From Mycobacterium sp. KBS0706 (GTDB lineage Bacteria > Pseudomonadota > Alphaproteobacteria > DSM-16000 > Inquilinaceae), in contig NZ_VCCH02000045.1 of assembly GCF_005938675.2 (NCBI RefSeq), forward strand, positions 1 to 64,000: a DNA stretch of 64,000 bases. The letters are read 5' to 3'. Position numbers and translations under genes: made by a program. Positions within the stretch are counted from its first letter, which is position 1. Each line of letters starts with the position of its first letter. Below the pieces are notes generated by a model. That model was not told the origin of the DNA. It searched no databases and was given only the letters and a program-made list of their open reading frames with translations. Positions 1-8,716 of the stretch are shown here, piece after piece.

Positions 1-909
1 CGGCACCAGCGGATCGGCCTCGCCGACGCCACGGGTCACGATCTCGCTGTCGGCGACGCCGTCGGACACCAGCTCGCGGCGCACAGCTTCGGCGCGGCGG
101 ACCGACAGGGCCTGGTTGTACTTGTCCGAGCCCGAGCGGTCGGTGTGGCCGGTGACGTCGATGCGGGTGCTCTTGCCCTGCAACGCGTCGGAGGCGGCCG
201 AGCCGACGATCTGCCTGGCCTCAGGCGTCAGCTTCGAGCTGTCGAAGTCGAAGAACACCAGGTAGCTGCGGGCCTGGGTGACTTCCTGGACCGGCTCCGG
301 CGGCGGCGCTTCTTCCGCGGCGCCGAAGGTGTAGCGCAGGCCGACAAGGACGGTGTGGTTGTTGTTGTCGTCCGACTTGATCCGGACGCCATTGTCCTTG
401 AAGGTCGGCCCCTGGGTGCCGAGGTAGCGGTATTCGACGGTCGCGGCCATGTTCGGCGCGAAGTTGTAGGCCACGCCGGCGATGCCCTGATAGGCGAGGG
501 CCGCTTTGGTCGAGCTGAAGTAGTTGCCCGGGCCGCTCGGGTTGAAGTCGGCGTCCACCAGCGCCAGGCCGATGCCGGCGCCGACATAGGGCACGAAGGG
601 CGAGCCGAAATCGAAGTCGTAGTAGCCGTTCGCCATCAGGCCGTAGGTGGTCTGGTGGTTGTTGCCGTCGTGGCTGTTCTCCCGGATGCTGGCCTCCAGG
701 TCGGTGCGGAAGCCGTTGCCGAAGCCGTAGCCGACATAGAGGTTGCCGGCCGGCCCGACATCGTAGTCGTCCTTGTTCAGGCCGTTGCCCTGGAGGAAGT
801 TGGCGCCCGCTCCGGCACCGACATAAAGGCCGCCTACCTGCTGCGCCATGGCCGGCGTCGCGGCGAGCATTGCTGCTGCCCCCGCGGCGAAGACGATGCG
901 TCTGGTCAT
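1..909 (-). CDS. OmpA-family outer membrane protein (C-terminus beyond window)
   Basis: The reading frame opens with ATG at 909 and runs off the left edge, giving about 303 residues. The first about 23 residues are a Sec signal peptide (MTRRIVFAAGAAAMLAATPAMAQ). Residues about 25-195 are rich in alternating aromatic/glycine beta-strand patterns (LYVGAGAGANF, YVGAGIGLALVD, VLVGLRYTFG), as in 8-stranded OmpA barrels. After a short Pro/Glu linker comes an OmpA_C peptidoglycan-binding domain: YLVFFDFDSSKLTPEA, then DVTGHTDRSGSDKYN and the SVRRAEAVRREL helix. The role is outer membrane to peptidoglycan tethering. It has its own upstream region and no operon partner is visible. The family call is secure, but the last residues are outside the window. 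Confidence 0.93.
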   Translation of the reverse strand, partial: MTRRIVFAAGAAAMLAATPAMAQQVGGLYVGAGAGANFLQGNGLNKDDYDVGPAGNLYVGYGFGNGFRTDLEASIRENSHDGNNHQTTYGLMANGYYDFDFGSPFVPYVGAGIGLALVDADFNPSGPGNYFSSTKAALAYQGIAGVAYNFAPNMAATVEYRYLGTQGPTFKDNGVRIKSDDNNNHTVLVGLRYTFGAAEEAPPPEPVQEVTQARSYLVFFDFDSSKLTPEARQIVGSAASDALQGKSTRIDVTGHTDRSGSDKYNQALSVRRAEAVRRELVSDGVADSEIVTRGVGEADPLVP

Positions 910-1163
910 TCCTGACTCCACGAATTTCTCGCTAGGATTTCGGTCTCGAATCTCGTCCCAGGTCAGACGATACAGACGCATACAGTCTTGAATGCTTGCC
1001 AAAATGGCGCGCAGCGGCATTGTCGCACCTTGAACCGTCATCGGTCCGTCACACGGGTGCGGCGGGAGAACAGGCGAAAACTCGCCGGAAGGCCGGGACA
1101 GCAAGGTTTTGAGAGGGGCGTGGCCCTCCGGCAACACCGCTCCGGGATCACCCGCCGGCGCCC
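910..1163. other. Intergenic region between the OmpA and LacI-type genes
   Basis: About 250 bases without a convincing gene. It must hold the OmpA promoter (reading leftwards). I see no strong terminator for the LacI-type gene, whose stop lies at 1164. Short open frames here (for example around 988-1212) show no recognisable protein features. Confidence 0.5.
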
Positions 1164-2207
1164 TCAGCGCCGCGGCGGCGGGGCGGTGCTGGCGCGGACG
1201 ATCAGGCGGTAAGGCACCTCGACGCCGCGCTTCGGCCCGGCGACTCCGGCCAGCCTTTCGGCCAGCAGGCGCATCGCCTCGAAGCCCAGCCGGCGGGACG
1301 GCTGGTCGATGGTGGTCAGCGGCGGATCGGTGACGGCGGCGAAGTAGATGTTGTCGAAGCCCACGATCGAGATGTCCTCCGGCACCCTCAGGCCCGCCTG
1401 CTTGATGGTGCGGATGGCGCCCATGGCGATCTCGTCGCTGCCGCAGAACACGGCGGTCGGCGGCTCGGGCAGCTCCAGCAGCTCCGCCATCTGCTCCGCC
1501 CCGGTCGCGATCGAGAACGGACCGTAGCGCACCATCTCGGGCCGCGGCGCGAGCCCGGCCTCGGCCAGCGCCTCGGCATAGCCGGCGAAGCGCTTCGGCG
1601 TCGCCGTGGTCGCGGGGCTGCCGCCGATATGGCCGATGCGGCGGTGGCCCAGCCCGATCAGATGGCGCGTCGCTTCCCGCCCGCCGGCCTTGTTGTCGAT
1701 CTCGACCACTGGCACGCCGGGGGCGGCGACCGGCTCGATCACCGCCACCAGCCGTTGCTGCAGCGCCGGGGCCTTCAGCGGCTCCGGCATCCGGCCGCCC
1801 AGGAGCAGCATGCCGTCGACTGCGCCGGTCAGCAGCTGGCGGGCATGCTCCTCCGCCCGCGCCGGGTCGCCGGCGGTGTTGCCGATCAGCACGTGGAAGC
1901 CGGCCGCCACCGCCGCCTCCTCGGCGCCCAGCAGCACCGAGGCGTGGAACGGGTTGGCGATGTTCGGCACCATCACGAACACCTGCCGCGCCTGCTGCAG
2001 GCGCAGGCCGCGGGCCATGCGGTTGACGACATAGCCGGTGTCGCGCACCGCCGCTTCGATCCGCTCTCGCGTCTCCCCGGTCACCCGCGGCGACCCGGCC
2101 AGGGCGCGGCTGACCGTCGCCACCGACACGCCGGCGATGCGGGCGATGTCGGCCATGCGCGGCCGCCCGTCCTCGGGCGCCGGCGGCAGGCTGCGGCTGC
2201 GGCTCAC
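1164..2207 (-). CDS. LacI-family transcriptional regulator
   Basis: A cytoplasmic sugar-responsive repressor of about 347 residues. The LacI helix-turn-helix is clear near the N-terminus (MADIARIAGVSVATVSRALA, then VTGETRERI and the hinge helix NRMARGLRL). A periplasmic-binding-protein-like sensor follows (VFVMVPNIANPFHASVL; CGSDEIAMGAI; ISIVGFDN; LTTIDQP). I chose the GTG at 2207, which gives a family-typical 17-residue lead before the HTH. ATG at 2156 is the alternative, and the frame stays open back to 2336, next to the operator. The gene is divergent from a sugar-binding protein gene and a 16-bp perfect palindrome lies between them, so autoregulation and control of that operon are likely. 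The effector cannot be read from sequence. Confidence 0.92.
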   Translation of the reverse strand: MSRSRSLPPAPEDGRPRMADIARIAGVSVATVSRALAGSPRVTGETRERIEAAVRDTGYVVNRMARGLRLQQARQVFVMVPNIANPFHASVLLGAEEAAVAAGFHVLIGNTAGDPARAEEHARQLLTGAVDGMLLLGGRMPEPLKAPALQQRLVAVIEPVAAPGVPVVEIDNKAGGREATRHLIGLGHRRIGHIGGSPATTATPKRFAGYAEALAEAGLAPRPEMVRYGPFSIATGAEQMAELLELPEPPTAVFCGSDEIAMGAIRTIKQAGLRVPEDISIVGFDNIYFAAVTDPPLTTIDQPSRRLGFEAMRLLAERLAGVAGPKRGVEVPYRLIVRASTAPPPRR

Positions 2208-2338
2208 GGCCGGATCTCGGAATCCTGGATCATGCCGCGACGATGCCCGGAACGGCGGTGCGGGCCAAGGGGGGCGAACGCCCGCTCCGCCCAAGGGCGT
2301 ATTGCGAATTGACAGCGGGCGCTTTCCCCGGTTCACTT

Positions 2339-2354
2339 GTAACCAATTGGTTAC
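2339..2354. promoter_or_regulatory. Palindromic operator between the LacI-type gene and the sugar-binding protein gene
   Basis: GTAACCAATTGGTTAC is a perfect 16-bp palindrome in the divergent intergenic region, 57 bases upstream of the binding-protein start. Its length, symmetry and position fit a LacI-family operator. Assignment to this regulator is inference. Confidence 0.65.
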
Positions 2355-2410
2355 TTCGCCGGCGCGGCCAACCCGCCCGGATCATCGGCAACCAGGCAGG
2401 GGAGGGTGCG

Positions 2411-3688
2411 ATGTCGGCTGCGATCGGGCGCAGATCCGTGTTGGCCGGGGCAATGGGATTGGCGGGGGCGGCGGCGCTGCCGGCGGCCTTGCGGGCCGAA
2501 TCGGCGCGGCTGCGCGTCGTCTGGTGGGGCAATGACGACCGCACCCGCCGCACGCTGGAGGTGCTGAAACTGTACCAGGCCAAGGCGCAGGGCGCCGAGC
2601 TGGTGGGCGAGGTCAGCAACGCCGAATACTTTCCCAAGCTCGCCACCCAGCTGGTCGGGCGCAGCGCGCCGGACATCTTCCAGCTCGAACCCGGCAGCTT
2701 TGCCGATTTCGTCCAGCGCGGCGCCACGCTGCCGCTCGACGATTTCATGCCGCAGCCGATCGACACCGCCGGAATCGGCCGCGACCTGCTCGACCTCTGC
2801 GCCCTGGACGGCAAGGTCCAGGGCATCCCGCACGGCCTGAATTCCTTCGCCCTGATGTACGACACCGCCGTGTTCAAGGCGGCCGGCATTGCCCCGCCCG
2901 ACGAGAAGACCAGCTGGGACGACTATGCCGACCGGATGGCCGAGCTGACCAAGGCGGCGGGCCGCGACCAGTATTGGGGCTCCTGCGACGCCAGCGGCTA
3001 CGGCTTCGCCTTCCAGGTCTGGCTGCGCCAGCGCGGCGCCGACCTGTTCACCGCCGACCGGGCGCTCGGCTTCGGCCAGGACCATGCCGCAGAGTGGTTC
3101 AGCTACTGGGACAAGATGCGCCGGGCCGGCGGCTGCGTGCCGGCCGACATCGCGGCGCTCAGCCCGGATTCGACCATCACCCAGATGCCGCTGATCCAGG
3201 GCAAGGCGGCAACCAGCTTGGCCTTCTCCAACCAGATCGTCGGCATGCAGTCCGCCACCACGGCGCCGCTGGCCCTGACGATGTATCCGAACGGCGGCCC
3301 CGGGGCGAAGCCGGGGCAGTTCTACCGGCCGGCCACGTGCTGGTCGATCTACGCCCGGTGCGAGGCGCCGGAGGCAGCGGCCGGCTTCATCGCCTTCTTC
3401 CTCAACGACCCCGAGGCCGCCAAGGTGCTAGGGGTCGAGCGCGGCGTGCCGATGGCCCCGACCGTGCGTGATCTGATCCTGCCGACGCTGAAGCCGGTGG
3501 AGCGCGCCACGATCGACTACGTCAACTTCATTGCCGACAAGGTCGGCCCCTATCCGCCGCCGCCGCCCAAGGGGTCGCAGCAATTCGGCCGGGTGCTGAA
3601 GCGGGTGGCGGACACGGTCGCCTTCGGCAGCGCCTCGATCAGCGACGGCGCCGCCCAGCTGATCGCCGACGCCCGCGGCATTCTCTGA
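2411..3688 (+). CDS. Extracellular sugar-binding protein of an ABC transporter (family 1), Tat-exported
   Basis: A 425-residue periplasmic solute-binding protein. ATG at 2411 is preceded by a strong GGGAGG ribosome site and begins a twin-arginine signal (GRRSVLAGAMGLAGAAALPA, cleavage near residue 29). The mature protein has the family-1 pattern: LRVVWWGNDDRTRRTLEVL, APDIFQLEPGSFADFV, QGIPHGLNSFALMYD, and a C-terminal GFIAFFLNDPEAAKVLG segment. It probably binds a sugar or oligosaccharide for an ABC importer. No permease or ATPase gene follows. Instead, after 9 bases, comes an acyltransferase fusion. The partner transporter must be elsewhere, or the protein serves as a sensor. Control by the divergent LacI-type protein is likely. 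Confidence 0.9.
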   Translation: MSAAIGRRSVLAGAMGLAGAAALPAALRAESARLRVVWWGNDDRTRRTLEVLKLYQAKAQGAELVGEVSNAEYFPKLATQLVGRSAPDIFQLEPGSFADFVQRGATLPLDDFMPQPIDTAGIGRDLLDLCALDGKVQGIPHGLNSFALMYDTAVFKAAGIAPPDEKTSWDDYADRMAELTKAAGRDQYWGSCDASGYGFAFQVWLRQRGADLFTADRALGFGQDHAAEWFSYWDKMRRAGGCVPADIAALSPDSTITQMPLIQGKAATSLAFSNQIVGMQSATTAPLALTMYPNGGPGAKPGQFYRPATCWSIYARCEAPEAAAGFIAFFLNDPEAAKVLGVERGVPMAPTVRDLILPTLKPVERATIDYVNFIADKVGPYPPPPPKGSQQFGRVLKRVADTVAFGSASISDGAAQLIADARGIL

Positions 3689-3697
3689 GGAAATCCG

Positions 3698-5365
3698 ATG
3701 TCGGTCCCGGATGCCCGCCCGGTCGAGGAGTTCGACTCCCATCCCTGGCGGTTCGAGAGCCAGGCCACGGACGCGCAGCGCCGGGCGCAGGCGGAATTCG
3801 TCGCCGAGCTGGCGCAGCGCCTGCCGCTCCAGCTCGGCGAGGCCTGCTACCTGTCGCCCCAGGCCTATATCTTCCCCGACAGCCTGACGCTGGGCGGCCG
3901 CTGCGTCGTCGCAGCCGGGGTGCGCCTGCACGGCCGGCTGACCGCCGGCGACCACTGCTCGATCAACCTGCACGCCTCGGTGATCGGTCAGGTCCGCATG
4001 GGCTCCTGGGTCCGCATCGCCGCCGGGGCCATGATCGCCGGCTTCGACCATGTCTCGGACGATCCGGAAAAGCCGATCGCGCAGCAGGGCGTGTCGACCA
4101 AGGGCATCGAGATCGGCGACGACGTCTGGATCGGTGCCAATGCCGTGGTCACCGACGGGGTGCGGATCGGCAGCCATTGCATCGTCGCCGCCGGGGCGGT
4201 GGTGACCCGCGACGTGCCGGACTATGCGCTGGTCGGCGGCAATCCGGCCCGGCTGATCCGCGACCGCCGCCGCCCTCGGGGAGCGCCCCCGGCCGATGCG
4301 CCGCTGGAAGAGGTCAAGGCGTTCGACGCGCGGATCGCGGAGGAGTGGCCGGCGATCCTGGCCGCGCATGCGGCGCCGCCCGGCCAGCCCTCCTGGTACC
4401 AGGACCCGCGCAACGCCGGGAGGGCGCCGTTCCGCGCCGATTGCGACGCGATCCAGATCGCGGCGATGTTCGGCGCCGTGCCGCCGCCCTTCGGCCGGGA
4501 GGACTGGATCGCCCGCCTGCAGGCGCTGCAGGATCCGGACACCGGGCTGTGCTTCAACCCGGACACGCCCGATACGGTCCGCCGCGACCCGCCGGCCGAT
4601 CCCGGCGGCGACAATCTCTACAACATCCTCTGCGTCGGCTACGCGCTGGAATGCCTCGGCGCATCCTTCCGTCATCCCGTCGCCTGGGCCTCGCGGCTCG
4701 ACCCCGCGGCGCTGCAGCGGGCGCTCGACGGGCTGCCCTGGGCTGAGCGCGGCTGGGGCTCCGGCGCCTGGGTCGATGCGCTGGGTACGGCCTATTATCT
4801 CAATGCCCGCGATTTCGGCGATCCGGGCCAGCTCACCATGCTGATCGGCTGGCTGACCACCCGGGCCAGCGCGACCACCGGGCTGTGGAGCAGCCCGGCC
4901 GGCGACGACTGGCTGCAGCCGGTGAACGGCTTCTACCGGCTGACCCGCGGCACCTACGCCCAGTTCGGCCTGCCGCTGCCCTATGCGGAGCGGACGATCG
5001 ATTCCGTCCTGGCCCATCTCCGCCGCAACGGCGGGTTCGAACCCACCGGCTTCAACGCCTGCAACGTGCTCGACGTGGTGCATCCGCTGATGCTCTGCGC
5101 CCGCCAGACCAACTATCGCGCGGCGGAGATCACCGAGGCCCTGCGCGCTCTGCTCGCCGCCGCGTTCCGTCACCACCAGCCCGGCCGCGGCTTCGCCTTC
5201 AGCCGTGGGGAAGAGCCAGGGTTGCAGGGAACGGAGATGTGGCTGTCGATCGTCGCCCTGATCCTGACCCATCTCGGCCTGGCCGACGCGGTGGGGTTCC
5301 GGCTGGTGGGTGTGCACCGCTGGGGCCCGGCCCTGCCGGTCGATCGGATCTGGCCGCAGCGTTAG
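3698..5365 (+). CDS. Hexapeptide-repeat acyltransferase fused to an alpha-toroid-like domain
   Basis: A 555-residue protein. Residues about 45-195 form a left-handed beta-helix acyltransferase: imperfect hexapeptides such as VVAAGVRLHG, then IEIGDDVWIGANAVVTDGV, and the family-typical end VVTRDVPDYALVGGNPARLI. This is closest to the WcaF/NodL/CysE-like sugar O-acetyltransferases. Residues about 230-550 are a second domain I cannot name with certainty. It has repeated helix pairs with Trp/Gly-rich turns (RGWGSGAWVDALGTAYYL, TTGLWSS, NGGFEPTGFNACNVLDVVHPLML, GRGFAFS), resembling prenyltransferase/polysaccharide-lyase-like alpha/alpha toroids. It follows the binding protein by 9 bases with an AGGAAA ribosome site, so they are probably co-transcribed. 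A role in modifying or sensing a carbohydrate is inferred. Confidence 0.8.
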   Translation: MSVPDARPVEEFDSHPWRFESQATDAQRRAQAEFVAELAQRLPLQLGEACYLSPQAYIFPDSLTLGGRCVVAAGVRLHGRLTAGDHCSINLHASVIGQVRMGSWVRIAAGAMIAGFDHVSDDPEKPIAQQGVSTKGIEIGDDVWIGANAVVTDGVRIGSHCIVAAGAVVTRDVPDYALVGGNPARLIRDRRRPRGAPPADAPLEEVKAFDARIAEEWPAILAAHAAPPGQPSWYQDPRNAGRAPFRADCDAIQIAAMFGAVPPPFGREDWIARLQALQDPDTGLCFNPDTPDTVRRDPPADPGGDNLYNILCVGYALECLGASFRHPVAWASRLDPAALQRALDGLPWAERGWGSGAWVDALGTAYYLNARDFGDPGQLTMLIGWLTTRASATTGLWSSPAGDDWLQPVNGFYRLTRGTYAQFGLPLPYAERTIDSVLAHLRRNGGFEPTGFNACNVLDVVHPLMLCARQTNYRAAEITEALRALLAAAFRHHQPGRGFAFSRGEEPGLQGTEMWLSIVALILTHLGLADAVGFRLVGVHRWGPALPVDRIWPQR

Positions 5366-5670
5366 GAACCGCGGCCAAGCCCGCGCGGCGTCGGTCGAGA
5401 CACGTCGTCCTGGTGGTTGAAACTTGACACTCGGTACCTGCCCGGTGAGTCGGCTTTGGGTGAGAAGCGGCCCCGCGGACGGAGCGGCGAGACGTCCGGA
5501 TCGCGCGAATTCCGGACATTGCCCGGTCGTCTCCGAAGCGGACGTCCAAAGGCCCGATGTATGCATTCGGCGCCATTGCCATATATCAGTTCTGGAGGGC
5601 GGTTTCTCCGCTCTCGGCCAAGAGGCGCATGCCTCGATAGGTGCCGGCACTGGCCGGCCAAGGAGGCCCG
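5366..5670. other. Intergenic region with degenerate repeat-like sequence
   Basis: About 305 bases with no convincing gene. Around 5460-5560 it carries short motifs such as CCGAAGCGGACGTCC and CCGGACATTGCCC. These resemble degenerate fragments at about 6465-6545 and 11300-11420. The stress-protein ribosome site AAGGAGG ends it. Confidence 0.4.
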
Positions 5671-6450
5671 ATGCCTTACAAGGATATCGTGGTGTTCCTC
5701 GATGCGACGTGCGACACCCCGCCCCGGCTCGATCTCGCGATCTCCCTCGCCCAGGAACACGGGGCAAGACTGCTCGGCGTCGACGTCAGCACGTCGGCGG
5801 CGTTCGAGGGGCGATGGAAGGACCAGGCGACCGGCCTTCAGGCCCTGTTCCAATCCCAGCTGGACAGCGCCCATCTCGATGGCGAGTTCCGGGCTGCTGA
5901 TCGCTCCGCCGGCAGCTGGAAATCGCTCTATGCTCATTTCGCCGACCTGGTCATCGCCACCCAGCGTCACGAGACCAACGCGGAAGTCGTCTTGCCCGCG
6001 GTTCCTCAGGATGTCCTGCTCTCGGCGGGGGTGCCGCTCATCGTGCTCCCGCCCGACTGGCAACCAGAGCCCGTGGGCCGGAATATCGTTCTCGCCTGGA
6101 ATGCAAGCCGCGAGGCAACTCGCGCCGTTCACGACGCGCTGCCGCTTTTGTCTCGTGCCGAAAAGGTGACACTGTTCGAGTTTGCGCCGCCAGCCGACCA
6201 GACAGAATCGGCGCCAGGCCTGATGGCGGACCATCTTCGCCGGCACGGTATCGATGCCGAGCTGTTCACTTGGCCGGATACAGGCGACAATTCCCTGCTC
6301 GACGCCCTATTCTCCTGCCTTGACCGGCAGCGGGCGGATCTCATTGTTGCCGGCGCCTACGGCCATTCCCCGTTGTTTGAACGTCTGTTCGGCGGCGTGA
6401 GCCAGGATCTGATCCACAATGTGTCGATGCCGGTTCTGATGTCGCATTAG
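5671..6450 (+). CDS. Universal stress protein, tandem UspA
   Basis: A 259-residue cytoplasmic protein. ATG at 5671 follows a near-perfect AAGGAGG site, so longer in-frame versions are unlikely. The N-terminal half begins YKDIVVFLDATCDTPPRLDL and is a diverged Usp fold. The C-terminal half (from about residue 145, NIVLAWNASREATRAVHDAL) is canonical and ends in the ATP-binding signature DLIVAGAYGHSPLFERLFGG followed by SQDLIHNVSMPVLMSH. Nucleotide binding by the C-terminal half is expected from the G-x2-G-x9-G(S/T)-like motif. It probably belongs to a stress-survival response; nothing adjacent shows which stimulus. The upstream region holds no FNR/FixK-like box that I could see. Confidence 0.92.
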   Translation: MPYKDIVVFLDATCDTPPRLDLAISLAQEHGARLLGVDVSTSAAFEGRWKDQATGLQALFQSQLDSAHLDGEFRAADRSAGSWKSLYAHFADLVIATQRHETNAEVVLPAVPQDVLLSAGVPLIVLPPDWQPEPVGRNIVLAWNASREATRAVHDALPLLSRAEKVTLFEFAPPADQTESAPGLMADHLRRHGIDAELFTWPDTGDNSLLDALFSCLDRQRADLIVAGAYGHSPLFERLFGGVSQDLIHNVSMPVLMSH

Positions 6451-6608
6451 CGGCGACTTGACCGTCCGGAAGCGGATGTGTGGACTCCGCTCTGGAAAGC
6501 GGACAAGGCTCGAATCGACCCATTCCGGTCAGCGGCCAAATGACTCGCAACCGATCCTTTGCGACTGTCAGCGCGGCATGAGAATGTTCCATTTTTGGGA
6601 CATCAACG

Positions 6609-7244
6609 ATGAAGACATCACTGATTGCCGCCGTTTTGATCATCGATCTTGCTGCCTGCTTAACCCTTCCTGTAGCTACGCTGGCTCAGGCCCCGCTAAC
6701 CGCTGGAAAACCAGCGAGATCTCAGCAGATCAATATTACCAGCGACTCTCAGCGAGGCTGGGTCCCGTCGCCGCAGCAAATGCAGCAAGTTCGTCTGGCA
6801 ACTGAAAAATATCTTTCGGCACTCGATGAGGAAAGATATATGGCTGCCTACGACTTGCTGACTCGGCGCAACAGAACCATCCTGCCGTTCGACAAATTTA
6901 GCAGCCTGCAGCACGATTTCTACCGACAATCTGGTCGATTAATACGGCGCGAGATTCTAAGACTTACCTGGACAAAATACCCAGAAACCTTCCCAGCATC
7001 CGGCGTGTACGCTGCCGTGGATTTTGCTGGCCGATTTGAGAATATTGATCGGCAATGCGGCTACATCGTCCTATATCAAGAATCAGTGAGTCAGCCATTC
7101 CAGGTGATGAGGTTCGAGAACAATTTTTTGACTAATGATATGGCGGCGGAAATGGAACGCCAAAAATCGCGCTCGGAGCTCGATCAATTGTGGGCCAAGC
7201 TCGCCGCAAACTGCCCAAATTACTCCCCGCCCACATCGCCCTAG
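6609..7244 (+). CDS. Secreted DUF4019 protein
   Basis: A 211-residue protein with a signal peptide (hydrophobic AAVLIIDLAACLTLPVATLA, cleavage near residue 27). The mature part resembles DUF4019: a helical start (QVRLATEKYLSALDEERYMAAYDLL) then a beta-sheet core with FYRQSGRLIRREILRLTW and CGYIVLYQESVSQPFQVMRFE. DUF4019 has a cystatin/NTF2-like look and no known enzymatic role. It is probably periplasmic. The base composition is visibly more AT-rich than the flanking genes, which together with the nearby IS element suggests acquired DNA. No operon partner is present, and the ribosome site before ATG 6609 is weak. Confidence 0.75.
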   Translation: MKTSLIAAVLIIDLAACLTLPVATLAQAPLTAGKPARSQQINITSDSQRGWVPSPQQMQQVRLATEKYLSALDEERYMAAYDLLTRRNRTILPFDKFSSLQHDFYRQSGRLIRREILRLTWTKYPETFPASGVYAAVDFAGRFENIDRQCGYIVLYQESVSQPFQVMRFENNFLTNDMAAEMERQKSRSELDQLWAKLAANCPNYSPPTSP

Positions 7245-7318
7245 CCGGATAGAGGCAGACCATATTCTTTCTGATGGATGACCGCTTTCCGCCCAAAGAG
7301 GACGTCTACCGTCACCGG

Positions 7319-8242
7319 CTATTGAGCTTCAACATAGCGTATGATGCTTTGGTTTTGAACGTTTGCGACCAATTCATCGGCTCGGGACAAAAGCCGACGA
7401 AGCAAGGGTGATGGATTTGCCCGATTGTATCCGAGGGCCAGATCGACCGTTGGCGTGCCGCCCTCGAGCGCTCTGGCGACGACGTTCGGCGCCAGCATGT
7501 TCTGCGCATAGAGGGGGACGAGGCTGATACCGCCCGTGGAGGCCACGAGCGACATGGCCGACGAGATGTTTTCGCCTTCGTACTTCGCCTTGAGGGTAAT
7601 GCCGACCCGGGATGCGTAATTCTGTATGACCTCTTGCAGGACGGGGGACGTTCTTGCCGAGCTGACATAGATCTCGCGGGCGAGATCCTGGGGACGGATC
7701 GTCTTGCGCGATGCCAGACGGTGTTCGGCCGGCAGCACGGCAATCAAGGGCTCCTTCGCCAGCATCTTGAAGACGACGCCCTCGTTGCCTTTCTCGGGAC
7801 GAAGGAAAGCGATGTCCAGCTTTCCCCGCATCAATGCCAGCGCGAGCTCTGGTGAAGACTGCGTGCTGAGGGTGACTTCGACATCGGGGGCTTCCTCGCG
7901 GAGGATGCGCAGAAGCTGGGGAAGCCACATCACCTCCAACCCGACGAGAAAGCCCATCGAGAGGACGGGCCTTTGCGGTTGCGCCGTCTGCCGGGCCCCC
8001 TCTGTTGCGGCCTCCACCTGCAACAGCGCCAGCCGCGCATGATCGAGAAACACGCGTCCGGCGGCAGTCAGCGCCACGCCGCGCGCCTGGCGTTCTAATA
8101 ACTGCACGCCGACTTCGGCCTCGAGATCGCGGATCTGCCGGCTCAACGATGGCTGCGAGGTGTTCAGTCGTCGCTGGGCTGCGGTCAGCAGGCTGCCTTC
8201 TTCGGCGACGGCAACGAAATAGCGCAGGTGCCGGAGCTCCAT
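7319..8242 (-). CDS. LysR-family transcriptional regulator
   Basis: 307 residues. The start chosen is ATG 8242 (MELRHLRYFVAVAEEG), preceded by AGGGGAT; an 18-residue upstream extension is possible but atypical. The N-terminal winged helix-turn-helix reads SLLTAAQRRLNTSQPSLSRQ then IRDLEAEVGVQLLER. The effector domain is a type-2 periplasmic-binding-like fold (VLSMGFLVGLEVMWLPQLL, LDIAFLRPEKG, ISLVPLYAQNML). The DNA-binding part is close to the HcaR/CbbR-like subgroup that often acts on aromatic or haloorganic catabolism. The nearest divergent gene is an alpha/beta hydrolase at 8717, a possible target, although 470 bases intervene. Confidence 0.92.
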   Translation of the reverse strand: MELRHLRYFVAVAEEGSLLTAAQRRLNTSQPSLSRQIRDLEAEVGVQLLERQARGVALTAAGRVFLDHARLALLQVEAATEGARQTAQPQRPVLSMGFLVGLEVMWLPQLLRILREEAPDVEVTLSTQSSPELALALMRGKLDIAFLRPEKGNEGVVFKMLAKEPLIAVLPAEHRLASRKTIRPQDLAREIYVSSARTSPVLQEVIQNYASRVGITLKAKYEGENISSAMSLVASTGGISLVPLYAQNMLAPNVVARALEGGTPTVDLALGYNRANPSPLLRRLLSRADELVANVQNQSIIRYVEAQ

Positions 8243-8716
8243 GATCCCCTCGTATACCTTCCAGGCATAGCTCGAAGCGTACAAGGTCTTGGTCATCGGC
8301 CAAAGCGGGATTTACCGTATCGCTGTCTTCAACCAAGAAAAGGACAACGAACAATGTCTCCGCCGAAGCCCCGCGTCTTCAGCAAAGTGATCTCCGCACT
8401 CCAGGCCGATGAGCAAGACGTGATCGCGTACGTCGTCAACCATTCTGCAGCGCGATCGAGAGTGCTTCTCTCATTGCCCGGGGAGCGCGCGCGAATGCGC
8501 AGGAGCGGCGAATGGTGCCGCGCTGGTTCCGCCGATAACACGTCCGCGATGGGGTGATCCCGCGGCAAGGCTTCGCCGGCAAGGCCGCTGAACCTCGTGC
8601 CTTTTGGAAAGACAGGGGGCGCGATCTGTGGCCTGATGAGCTTGGGCCGCTCGCTTGTTTTAAATCCCCGTCCGCAAAACTTTGAATAAACCGAACAGCG
8701 CAGATGGAGCGACTCG
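8243..8716. other. Intergenic region between LysR and hydrolase, with a doubtful small ORF
   Basis: About 470 bases. An ATG at 8354 opens a 67-codon frame to 8557 (MSPPKPRVFSKVISALQADE) with a weak ribosome site and no recognised family. It could be a small gene or the remnant of one. The rest should contain the LysR autoregulatory site and the promoter of the hydrolase, but no clear T-N11-A palindrome stood out. Confidence 0.35.

Noticed and set aside
3428..5767. A 779-codon minus-strand frame opposite the acyltransferase fusion
   Set aside because: Compositionally biased shadow. The plus strand has hexapeptide repeats and a matching ribosome site.
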